IMG/VR virus record: IMGVR_UViG_3300027771_000048
Coordinates: 1 to 34,091 of that record
DNA: 34,091 bases
DNA from: a virus
Reading direction: 5' to 3' (one strand)
Positions 5,822 through 12,576 of this stretch are shown in pieces. The notes below the pieces were generated by a model. That model worked only from the letters and a program-made list of their open reading frames with translations, had not been told where the DNA came from and ran no database searches. The stretch's first letter is position 1, and every line of letters begins with the position of its first letter. Position numbers and translations under genes: made by a program.

Positions 5822-5929
5822 TCATAGTCGCCGAGCCACAGCATCGTGGGCCTTGAACCGTGAATCGCGGTCCGTGTATCCCGCACGTTGAAAGTAAGCG
5901 TACCAATATTGATATGTAAACTTTTTCAT
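5822..5929 (-). CDS. Very small basic aromatic protein (35 aa)
   Basis: Read directly from the minus strand. The ATG at 5929 has GGAG 7 bases upstream. The product starts MKKFTYQYWYAYFQRAGYTD and ends AVARRL; it is rich in Tyr, Phe, Arg and Lys, with no Cys or membrane segment. A longer overlapping frame (5442-5966) is rejected because it merely translates the repeat array. The gene lies between the iteron array and a strong terminator at 5964. Function unknown. Confidence 0.5.
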   Translation of the reverse strand: MKKFTYQYWYAYFQRAGYTDRDSRFKAHDAVARRL

Positions 5930-5963
5930 GGGTTATCTCCATTCGTTGTTTATGAGTCGTACA

Positions 5964-5999
5964 CAAAAAAACCCGACTCGCGAAGCGCGGGTCGGGTTC
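5964..5999 (-). terminator. Leftward rho-independent terminator
   Basis: The minus strand reads AACCCGAC, then CGCG, loop CTT, CGCG, GTCGGGTT, followed by a T-run. A strong GC-rich stem just downstream of the 63-aa gene ending at 6024. Confidence 0.85.
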
Positions 6000-6000
6000 A

Positions 6001-6023
6001 TGGTTCGTGGTTCGTAGTTCGTG
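6001..6023. repeat. GTTCGTGG short-repeat cluster
   Basis: Three close GTTCGTG/GTTCGTA units in 23 bases. Related GGTTCGTGGTTCACGGTTA copies lie at 5288-5306 and 5451-5467, with weaker relatives at about 4820 and 5140. They lie next to terminators or within small genes. Confidence 0.5.
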
Positions 6024-6215
6024 TTACGCGGTGTACGATTCCCAGCCCGCGAGACTGACTTTGCCTTTCTTGGCCATGATGCCTTTGCATACTTGCATGG
6101 CTGCTTTGCGAGAATGAACGTGCATGAACCAGCGTTCGTTCTTCTTGTTAGTGCCGATGATGATTGTCTTGTCGTTGCTCGGCGAACATACGTTCTTGAA
6201 AGTTACTGTCTTCAT
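6024..6215 (-). CDS. Small basic protein, unknown function (63 aa)
   Basis: The product starts MKTVTFKNVCSPSNDKTIII and continues through an ERWFMHVHSRKAAMQVCKG stretch. It looks like a β-strand followed by a helix and is basic, which would fit nucleic-acid binding, but no family is recognised. AAGGAG lies 7 bases before the ATG at 6215. That ATG abuts the stop of the 71-aa gene. A strong terminator follows. Confidence 0.7.
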   Translation of the reverse strand: MKTVTFKNVCSPSNDKTIIIGTNKKNERWFMHVHSRKAAMQVCKGIMAKKGKVSLAGWESYTA

Positions 6216-6430
6216 TAGATTACTCCTTCGGTGATTGCTGTCATGACTTCTAAGGTGAAGCTCGATTGAGCTAGGTCTGCCGCTGTGTCGACGTCTTCCA
6301 TAATCAGAGCGACAGCAGCAACAGATGCGATCTCTCTCCAGTTGTCCATGCCAAACTGTACTGCCTTCTTAGTTCGTGGGTCGTTGATGAAGCGGCTGAA
6401 CTTGCTTGTCTTGGTAACTAAACTTTTCAT
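6215..6430 (-). CDS. Small helical protein, unknown function (71 aa)
   Basis: The start at 6430 (MKSLVTKTSKFSRFINDPRT) has AAGGA about 7 bases upstream; the longer frame to 6613 runs through the intergenic region without a ribosome site. The N-terminus is basic, followed by a moderately hydrophobic helix (REIASVAAVALIMEDV) and an acidic end. It is the first gene of the two-gene leftward unit next to the divergent intergenic region. Not recognised. Confidence 0.65.
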   Translation of the reverse strand: MKSLVTKTSKFSRFINDPRTKKAVQFGMDNWREIASVAAVALIMEDVDTAADLAQSSFTLEVMTAITEGVI

Positions 6431-6662
6431 GGTGTGTTCCTTTGATTGGTTGAAAACACTTGCGACTCCGACCGTTTTTGCTGTAAGCAATAAACGTGAC
6501 AAGGTTCCTGAGCCGGAAACAGGAATCAAGGTTCCAGATTCGAAATCGGGGAAAGGGGTTGGTAAATACTCTAAGTAGAGGGAATGAGTGAGAGGTATAA
6601 ACGTACTTTTCAAATTTTTTTTTAAAAAAAACTCCTACTATTAATAGCTTAGCTAATATAGT
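6431..6662. other. Divergent intergenic region
   Basis: This 232-base stretch lies between leftward (6430) and rightward (6663) genes and has no credible coding frame. It holds a direct repeat AAGGTTCC (6501-6508 and 6528-6535), an inverted repeat TTCCTG/CAGGAA (6505-6525), a T9A8 tract (6615-6631), and promoter/operator site 1 at its right end. I see no convincing sigma70 promoter for the leftward gene. Confidence 0.6.
6642..6662 (+). promoter_or_regulatory. Rightward promoter/operator (site 1)
   Basis: TAATAG-N5-CTAATA at 6642-6658 is a one-mismatch copy of the repeated palindrome. A -10-like TATAGT (6657-6662) overlaps the right arm. No clear -35 is seen. The start codon of the HNH gene follows at once, so the transcript would have almost no leader. 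Confidence 0.6.
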
Positions 6663-7139
6663 ATGGCCTACATGGCCAAAGTTAAGACGTGTAAAAAATG
6701 TGGTATGACCGACGAGAGTAGTCATTTTGACCACGGGCGTTTAACCTGCACCCCCTGCCGTATACAAGAAAAGCAAATCAGTACATCCGCCACATACGAA
6801 GCGTACCTCCTACATCTATTCGTGAACGCGAGGTCTAAGGTTAGCCACGGACAGCGGACCAGGACTCTTGCTTTTACAATCACACATGCAGACCTAGTAA
6901 CGCTTTGGCAGCGACAAGAAGGGAAGTGCGCGATATCCGGTGTGTTTCTCACGCACCATAAAGATGGGTCAGGCACCAAAGATTTCAACGCCTCTATCGA
7001 TCGGATATCGAACGCGAAGGATTACACCCCCGACAACATCCAATTAGTGGCATATCGTATTAACTTAATGAAACACACGCTGTCTGAAGACCTTTTTTAC
7101 TGGTGGATCAAGACAATTCACGATTCTTCTTGTGATTAA
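6663..7139 (+). CDS. HNH endonuclease-like protein with N-terminal zinc finger
   Basis: A 158-residue protein. Residues 10-32 carry CxxC-x15-CxxC (C10, C13, C29, C32), a zinc finger. The C-terminal half carries an HNH-like ββα region: CAISGVF (C89), then FNASIDRI (D113), YTPDNIQLV (N125) and YRINLMKH (N134). SIDRI...DNIQLV is typical of HNH nucleases in phages. HNH proteins next to terminase genes often help DNA packaging (HK97 gp74 is the known example), but a free-standing homing-type nuclease is also possible. No ribosome site precedes 6663; the second ATG at 6672 would suit a leaderless transcript from the -10 at 6657. Confidence 0.8.
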   Translation: MAYMAKVKTCKKCGMTDESSHFDHGRLTCTPCRIQEKQISTSATYEAYLLHLFVNARSKVSHGQRTRTLAFTITHADLVTLWQRQEGKCAISGVFLTHHKDGSGTKDFNASIDRISNAKDYTPDNIQLVAYRINLMKHTLSEDLFYWWIKTIHDSSCD

Positions 7140-7140
7140 T

Positions 7141-7165
7141 TATTAGTAAGGCTAATATATATACT
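7141..7165 (+). promoter_or_regulatory. Rightward promoter/operator (site 2)
   Basis: An exact TATTAG-N5-CTAATA at 7141-7157 lies directly after the HNH stop. TAATAT (7153-7158) or TATACT (7160-7165) could serve as the -10. The ATG of the next gene is at 7166, so the message would be leaderless or nearly so. It is expected to drive the packaging genes. Confidence 0.6.
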
Positions 7166-7432
7166 ATGGACGAGATTGAAGTTCTAGCGTTAAGTGGCCT
7201 AGATGAGGCGATTGTAGGGACAACCTTGCGGAACGATCGTGAGGTGCTCGCTTATAACTACGATATAGCCGTAGCCATAATTATGGCAAAGGGGCATACA
7301 GAAGAGTATGCAGAAGACTGGATAGCAGAAGTGTCGTCAGACAAGTTCGATGGCGCCCCTGCATTCGTGTATTTCGATAACCACCAAGAGCACTATGGAA
7401 ATAGCCCCCCAGCTGGAATCACAGTCCACTGA
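7166..7432 (+). CDS. Small acidic protein upstream of terminase (88 aa)
   Basis: The product starts MDEIEVLALSGLDEAIVGTT, is acidic and has no Cys cluster or membrane segment. No ribosome site is visible; the ATG is immediately downstream of promoter/operator site 2, which suggests leaderless translation. Its 3' end overlaps the terminase small-subunit gene by 38 bases. Small acidic genes at this position occur in many phages, but I cannot assign a function. Confidence 0.65.
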   Translation: MDEIEVLALSGLDEAIVGTTLRNDREVLAYNYDIAVAIIMAKGHTEEYAEDWIAEVSSDKFDGAPAFVYFDNHQEHYGNSPPAGITVH

Positions 7433-7910
7433 CTTAGTTAGTGAACATACCGAATTCCAATCGCATATGCCGTACATGGGCATTAGCCGTGGATCACTAA
7501 CCATGCAGCAAGAAAAGCTGGTCTCGCTCATTAGTTCGGGTATGACCACAGCGGCTGCGGGTCGCGGTGCAGGATACTCGTCGCCCCAGGCCACCTATGC
7601 GGCTGCAAAAGTCCCAGATGTCCAGCAAGCGATCGAATATTTCCGCCAGGAGATGCGTGAAGAGGTGAAGTTCACCAATCAGCACGCGCACATGATGTAC
7701 ATGGAAGCCTATAACACCTCAGCGAACGCCACTGAGATGAAGAACACCACCGATTCCCTGGTCAAGCTGCACGGTTTGGCTGCACCAGAAAACGCTACCC
7801 AAGTGAATATCAACATTAACGGCACTAAGCAGCTCGAGCGCATGAGTGACGAAGACCTGTTGAAGATCGCGGGTAAAGACCTCGACTACCTCGAACCTAA
7901 GAGTGATTAA
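7395..7910 (+). CDS. terS: Terminase small subunit
   Basis: A 171-residue protein that would recognise the phage pac or cos site and hand DNA to the large subunit. Residues about 36-72 (LTMQQEKLVSLISSGMTTAA, then GAGYSSPQATYAAA) form a helix-turn-helix of the type seen at the N-terminus of small terminases. The middle is helical (oligomerisation core), and the acidic C-terminal tail ends DLDYLEPKSD. The ATG at 7395 is preferred over the upstream 7350 start, although its ribosome site (AAGAG) is weak. Position ahead of the large subunit supports the call; three small genes intervene. Confidence 0.75.
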   Translation: MEIAPQLESQSTDLVSEHTEFQSHMPYMGISRGSLTMQQEKLVSLISSGMTTAAAGRGAGYSSPQATYAAAKVPDVQQAIEYFRQEMREEVKFTNQHAHMMYMEAYNTSANATEMKNTTDSLVKLHGLAAPENATQVNININGTKQLERMSDEDLLKIAGKDLDYLEPKSD

Positions 7911-7912
7911 TT

Positions 7913-8041
7913 ATGGCTAAGACTGTTTATAAGCGGACAAAAGCAATCGTGAGAAACGCCGCAGTATCAGGCAAACCTGGCGGCAAGAAGATCTCAAAAA
8001 CCAAAATTACAGGGATGCCTGTTAAAAGGAAGAGGAAGTAA
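7913..8041 (+). CDS. Very small Lys/Arg-rich protein (42 aa)
   Basis: Read directly. It starts MAKTVYKRTKAIVRNAAVSG and ends PVKRKRK, and is extremely basic. The ATG is two bases after the terminase small-subunit stop, and the stop is two bases before the next ATG. Its final codons (AGG AAG) double as the ribosome site of the next gene. It is the first of three consecutive basic proteins between the terminase subunits and may bind DNA non-specifically. Confidence 0.65.
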   Translation: MAKTVYKRTKAIVRNAAVSGKPGGKKISKTKITGMPVKRKRK

Positions 8042-8043
8042 TT

Positions 8044-8568
8044 ATGCCAGCCCCTTTAGCAATAGCCGCCTATCAGGGCGGAGCAGCAGTAGCTAGATAT
8101 GTAGCAACACACGGCGTGAAGAAAGCCGCAGAAAAATATGGCAAAGCGGCATTAAAGAAGGTGGCAACTAAGAAAGCGGCTGGAAGTGCTGCGATCAGAA
8201 CGGCCCTCGTATCAGGTGAAGGCGCTGCTGTAAAAGCGGTCAATAATCGAAGGGCGAAAGCTAATCCAGGTAAGAAGAAAGTGGACGAGAATAAAGCAAA
8301 CTTAGTAGCGACTGCCGAACAAAAGACTCAAGAATCATTCCATCGCGCTGCAAAACAAAAAGCTGACGAGAAACGCCGAAAGGCCGCTAAGAAGCCTGCC
8401 GCTAAGAAGCCTGCCGCTAAGAAGCCTGCCGCTAAGAAGCCTGCCGCTAAGAAGCCTGCAGCAAAGAGAGAGCCCAGCATTTCAGTAAAGAAGAACAAGA
8501 CACCCCTTCTCACAAAGATCGGAAGAGTAAGAGACAAGGTCTATAAGCCTGTTAATCAGAGGAAGTAA
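8044..8568 (+). CDS. Histone H1-like Lys/Ala-rich protein (174 aa)
   Basis: A strongly basic, low-complexity protein. The N-terminal part (about 1-75) is Ala/Lys-rich and may be helical. Residues about 113-140 consist of a PAAKK repeat encoded by five 15-base units, as in H1-like tails. The C-terminal part remains basic (SVKKNKTPLLTKIG). Such tails bind DNA through charge, and together with its place between the terminase subunits this suggests DNA condensation or packaging. No enzyme motif. GAGGAAG at 6-8 bases upstream is its ribosome site. Confidence 0.7.
   Translation: MPAPLAIAAYQGGAAVARYVATHGVKKAAEKYGKAALKKVATKKAAGSAAIRTALVSGEGAAVKAVNNRRAKANPGKKKVDENKANLVATAEQKTQESFHRAAKQKADEKRRKAAKKPAAKKPAAKKPAAKKPAAKKPAAKREPSISVKKNKTPLLTKIGRVRDKVYKPVNQRK
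8386..8460 (+). repeat. Five tandem 15-base repeats encoding AKKPA
   Basis: The unit GCTAAGAAGCCTGCC is repeated five times without change except for the last base. It lies in frame within the H1-like gene. Identity at synonymous positions points to recent expansion by slippage or recombination. Confidence 0.9.
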
Positions 8569-8570
8569 TT

Positions 8571-8768
8571 ATGTCTACAAAAACAAATGCCCAATTAGCC
8601 AAGATGCTAGGCGTTAAGGTTTCAGAACTCGGCAGCGACAAAGCTAGATTAGCTGCTATAAAAGTTAATGCTAGAAATCTGCCTGCAAAGAAAAAACCTA
8701 TGCCTAAACCTAAATCTAAGCCCAAGGCTAAAGCTAAGCCTAAAAAGAAGGCGGTCAAGTCCTACTAG
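8571..8768 (+). CDS. Small basic protein with KPK-rich tail (65 aa)
   Basis: Residues 1-35 (MSTKTNAQLAKMLGVKVSEL onward) look like a small folded helical domain. Residues 36-65 are a Lys/Pro/Ala tail (KSKPKAKAKPKKKAVKS). GAGGAAG before its ATG comes from the 3' end of the preceding gene. The stop abuts the terminase large-subunit ATG. Probably DNA-binding, with a possible SAP/LEM-like N-terminal fold (weak). Confidence 0.65.
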   Translation: MSTKTNAQLAKMLGVKVSELGSDKARLAAIKVNARNLPAKKKPMPKPKSKPKAKAKPKKKAVKSY

Positions 8769-10415
8769 ATGGCAGACGTTATTAAGGTCGAATGTATACG
8801 CTGCAAAGCGTCGCACCCCGAGACTCTTTATTCGGGGGATGACCGACTCTGCGTGTATTGCAAAGCGGATATCGCGGAGCAAGAACCGCAACCCGCAGCC
8901 ACTGAGAAAGAAGAGGCTGCGGCTACCACACTAGAAGAAAAGGCGCGCGCGGAGCTTGCACTCCGGTTCTTAACCCGCAAACGCCTTCTACCTTTTGTAG
9001 AACGATTCAACCCTGACTATGAAGCAGGGTGGGTCCATAAAGATATATGTAATCGCTTAGAGGAGTTTAGTCGAGATGTCGCTGAAAAGAAGTCTCCAAG
9101 ACTTATGCTATTTATGCCACCCAGACACGGCAAGAGCACGCTCGCGTCAGTTGCGTTCCCAGCTTGGCATCTGGGTAGACATCCAGAGCATGAGTTTATC
9201 AGTTGCTCGTATTCAGGTTCTCTCGCGATGGCGTTTAGCCGAAAAGTCCGTGGTCTCTTACGTGAAGAGGGATTTAAATCTGCTTTTAAAACCCGCCTCG
9301 ACGCTCAGTCTCAGTCTGCTGAAGCGTGGCTTACTACTGCTGGCGGCGGTTATGTTGCTGCCGGTGTTGGCGGTGGTATTACTGGTAAGGGTGCTCATAT
9401 CCTTGTCATCGACGATCCGGTAAAGAACCGTGACGACGCCGAATCATCGAACGCACGTGAGAGTACATGGGACTGGTATACAAGTACGGCGTACACACGT
9501 CTTGCGCCTGGTGGTGGCGTGTTGGTTATTCTTACTCGCTGGCACGATGATGATCTTGCAGGAAGACTACTTAAAGCAGCAGCAGACAACGGCGAGCAGT
9601 GGGAGGTTGTTAATTACCCGGCCATTGCAGAGGTCGACGAAGATTTTCGAAAACAGGGTGAAGCCCTACACAAAGAACGCTATGACGAAGAAGCCCTCGC
9701 CCGAATAGAAAAGGCGGTAGGCCCACGAGATTGGTCTGCGCTGTACCAGCAGAACCCCGTTGCTGATGACGGCGACTACTTCACCCGAGACATGATCCAG
9801 TACTACGACCGTGACGACATAGACCTTGATCGCATGAAGTTCTATGCCGCGTGGGATTTGGCGATCGGTAAAAACGATAGAAACGACTACACCGTGGGCA
9901 TGGTGATCGGGGTCGACGAACAAGACTGCCTGTACATAGTAGATGTGGTGAGAGGTCGATACGACGGTTTCGAAATCGTTGAGCAGATACTCGATATGTA
10001 CGAAACGTGGAAGCCCTCAATTATTGGTATTGAGAAAGGGCACATTGAGATGGCCCTCGGACCGTTCCTCGAGAAGCGTGTGCGTGAGCGCGGACTCTAC
10101 GAAGCGTACTTCAAAGACTTAAAGACAGGCCGCAGGGATAAAGAAGCGCGTGCTCGAGCAATCCAGGGACGAATGCAGCAGGGCATGGTGTTCATGCCTA
10201 AAGAAGAACAATTTACTGGCCCACTGGTAGCCGAGTTATTGCGGTTCCCAAACGGCGTACATGACGACCAAGTAGACGCACTCTCTTGGTTAGGTCTGAT
10301 GATGACAGAGTTCAGCACCTTCCATGAAAAGATAGAGCACGTCCCGTCTTGGAGAGATCGCCTACCTGGATTACTAAAAGGCGAACGAACTAACAAATCT
10401 GCAATGAGCGCATAA
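8769..10415 (+). CDS. terL: Terminase large subunit with N-terminal zinc ribbon
   Basis: A 548-residue packaging motor ATPase and headful/cos nuclease. Residues 9-31 carry CxxC-x15-CxxC (C9, C12, C28, C31), an additional zinc ribbon. ATPase: Walker A MPPRHGKS (116-123), Walker B ILVIDD (211-216), and ILTRWHDDD (254-262), which fits the coupling motif. C-terminal RNase H-like nuclease: AAWDLAIG (D363), GIEKG (E422) and HDDQVDAL (499-506) as likely acidic ligands. Length and motif order are normal for the family apart from the zinc ribbon. The ATG abuts the previous stop; no good ribosome site, so translation is probably coupled. Confidence 0.95.
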   Translation: MADVIKVECIRCKASHPETLYSGDDRLCVYCKADIAEQEPQPAATEKEEAAATTLEEKARAELALRFLTRKRLLPFVERFNPDYEAGWVHKDICNRLEEFSRDVAEKKSPRLMLFMPPRHGKSTLASVAFPAWHLGRHPEHEFISCSYSGSLAMAFSRKVRGLLREEGFKSAFKTRLDAQSQSAEAWLTTAGGGYVAAGVGGGITGKGAHILVIDDPVKNRDDAESSNARESTWDWYTSTAYTRLAPGGGVLVILTRWHDDDLAGRLLKAAADNGEQWEVVNYPAIAEVDEDFRKQGEALHKERYDEEALARIEKAVGPRDWSALYQQNPVADDGDYFTRDMIQYYDRDDIDLDRMKFYAAWDLAIGKNDRNDYTVGMVIGVDEQDCLYIVDVVRGRYDGFEIVEQILDMYETWKPSIIGIEKGHIEMALGPFLEKRVRERGLYEAYFKDLKTGRRDKEARARAIQGRMQQGMVFMPKEEQFTGPLVAELLRFPNGVHDDQVDALSWLGLMMTEFSTFHEKIEHVPSWRDRLPGLLKGERTNKSAMSA

Positions 10416-10417
10416 TA

Positions 10418-12523
10418 ATGGCTAAAGATACAAAAATATCCCCCGCAAAAGAAGAAGAGATTACGCGATCTCAGTGGGCGCGATACGAGCGAGCCCGAGA
10501 TAATGGGCACTTAGAATATGTATGGATGGCGCAGAAGTGCGATGAGTACTACCGAGGCGATCAGTGGGACGAAGATGACGCAGCAGCACTAGAAGCAGAG
10601 GGTCGCCCCGCGCTTACTATTAATACAATTCTACCTACTATTAATACAATACTGGGTGAGCAGTCCACGCGCCGGGCTGATATCCAGTTCAAGCCACGGC
10701 GAGGTGGTGAGGCCGAGGTGGCGACTACCCTTACCAAGCTATACATGCAGATCGCAGATAACAACAAGTTAGATTGGGTAGAACAACAGGTGTTCAGTGA
10801 CGGCCTGATCATGGACGGGCGTGGGTACTTCGATGTACGCATGGACTTCAGCGACCACGTTGAAGGCGAAGTTCGAATCACGGCAAAAGATCCGCTAGAC
10901 ATACTCATCGACCCTGACGCAAAAGACGCCGACCCAAAGACCTGGAACGAAGTGTTTGAAACTAAGTGGATGACACTTGACGAGATCGAAGAACTGTACG
11001 GAAAAAAGAAGGCGGAGAGATTACTCTTCGTTGCAGAAAACGGCATGTCCTTTGGCGCAGACTCTGTTGAGTACCAGGAGTCCCGTTTTGGAGATAACGA
11101 AAACGCAAACGATTTCTTTGGAGACTCTGTACCAGGAGACGATGAGTATCGCACCGTTAGGTCGCTACGCGTCGTTGAGCGTCAGCATAAGAAACTAAGC
11201 CGCGCATCTTTCTTCGTTGACCCCGACACAGGGGATCAGCGCCAGTGCCCGGATGAGTGGAAAGAGGCGAAGTGCAAGAAGTTTGCAAAGCAGTACAACC
11301 TGACTTTAATCAGTAAGGTCATACGTAAGATTCGTTGGACAGTGACCTGCGACCAAGTTGTACTCCATGACGATTGGTCACCCTATAACCAGTTTACGAT
11401 TATCCCGTTCTTCTGCTACTTCCGAAGAGGTAAGCCCTTTGGGATTGTACGTAACCTCCTATCTCCACAGGAGCAGTTGAACAAGATTGCTTCTCAAGAG
11501 TTGCACATAGTTAATACCACAGCCAACAGCGGTTGGATGGTCGAGAGCGGGTCACTGGTCGGTATGACAGCAGACGATCTCGAAGAGCACGGAGCAGAAA
11601 CCGGACTCGTACTTGAATATGCGCGAGGTACAGCACCCCCATCTAAGATTCAACCTAATCAGATCCCGACAGGGCTCGACCGCATCGCTATGAAGGCAGC
11701 CGCGAATATTAAGACTATCTCGGGTGTTAACGACTCGATGCTAGGTACTGATAGCGCAGAGGTATCAGGTGTGGCGATTCAGGCTAAACAGAATCGTGGT
11801 GCCATTATGATCCAAGTGCCGCTCGACAACCTACGTAAGGCTCGTCAGTACCTGGCTGAAAATATACTGAACCTTGTTCAGACCTTTTATACCGAGCAGC
11901 GAGTCATACAAGTAACGAACGAAGCAGACCCCCTCCAGCCTCGAGAAGAGATGGTTATAAACCAAGAGACTCCTGAAGGTATGGTTATCAACGATCTCAG
12001 TCTGGGTGAGTATGACGTGATAGTTGCAACCGCCCCCGCTCGGGATAGCTTCGATGAAGTTCAGTTTGCAGAAGCGCTTAGCCTAAGACAGGTCGGCGTC
12101 TCAATACCTGATGATGCGATTATTGAATACAGCCACCTGTCTAAAAAGGGCGAGCTAGCGAAACGTATCCGTGTCGCGACTGGCCAAGAGCCTCCGACTC
12201 AAGAGCAAGCAGAAGCTATGCAGCAACAGCAGCAAATTCAGATGCAGCAGGTCCAGCTTGAGATTGCGAAACTGGAAGCAGAAGTTCAGAAACTACAAGC
12301 AGAAGCAGCAGTGAATATCGCTAAGGTGCAAGACATAACTGACGTAGATCCGCAGATGAGAATGCAGGAACTGCAAGCCAAGGTCGCGATGAATGAAGCC
12401 CAGTTAGAGCTAAGACGTGAGCTTTCATCTGCAACTAACCAAGCGAAAGCTGATCAATCACAAACATCTGCCGCGACTAAGTTAGCGACAACCGCTTTTC
12501 AAAATAGTAATAAACCCCAATAG
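10418..12523 (+). CDS. Portal protein (P22-like)
   Basis: A 701-residue protein in the normal portal position after the large terminase. It matches the size class of P22 gp1-type portals. The N-terminal region (AQKCDEYYRGDQWDEDDAA, then GRPALTINTILPTINTI) is typical of these portals. A late segment has NDSMLGTDSAEVSGVAIQ, and the C-terminus is a Gln-rich coiled coil (about 600-670; QQQQQIQMQQVQLEIAKLEA), comparable to the barrel helix of P22 portals. Twelve copies would form the packaging vertex and bind the connector proteins encoded downstream. Confidence 0.9.
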   Translation: MAKDTKISPAKEEEITRSQWARYERARDNGHLEYVWMAQKCDEYYRGDQWDEDDAAALEAEGRPALTINTILPTINTILGEQSTRRADIQFKPRRGGEAEVATTLTKLYMQIADNNKLDWVEQQVFSDGLIMDGRGYFDVRMDFSDHVEGEVRITAKDPLDILIDPDAKDADPKTWNEVFETKWMTLDEIEELYGKKKAERLLFVAENGMSFGADSVEYQESRFGDNENANDFFGDSVPGDDEYRTVRSLRVVERQHKKLSRASFFVDPDTGDQRQCPDEWKEAKCKKFAKQYNLTLISKVIRKIRWTVTCDQVVLHDDWSPYNQFTIIPFFCYFRRGKPFGIVRNLLSPQEQLNKIASQELHIVNTTANSGWMVESGSLVGMTADDLEEHGAETGLVLEYARGTAPPSKIQPNQIPTGLDRIAMKAAANIKTISGVNDSMLGTDSAEVSGVAIQAKQNRGAIMIQVPLDNLRKARQYLAENILNLVQTFYTEQRVIQVTNEADPLQPREEMVINQETPEGMVINDLSLGEYDVIVATAPARDSFDEVQFAEALSLRQVGVSIPDDAIIEYSHLSKKGELAKRIRVATGQEPPTQEQAEAMQQQQQIQMQQVQLEIAKLEAEVQKLQAEAAVNIAKVQDITDVDPQMRMQELQAKVAMNEAQLELRRELSSATNQAKADQSQTSAATKLATTAFQNSNKPQ

Positions 12524-12576
12524 GTCGACATACCAAATATGCGGCCCCCCCAAAATGGAACGATAGGAGTTCTTAA

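Noticed and set aside
5442-5966. 174-aa leftward open frame over the repeat array
   Set aside because: Its sequence is mostly translation of the TGTGTGCGC repeats (CVRCVRC, AHTFAHT), it has no ribosome site, and it conflicts with a better-supported 35-aa gene in another frame.
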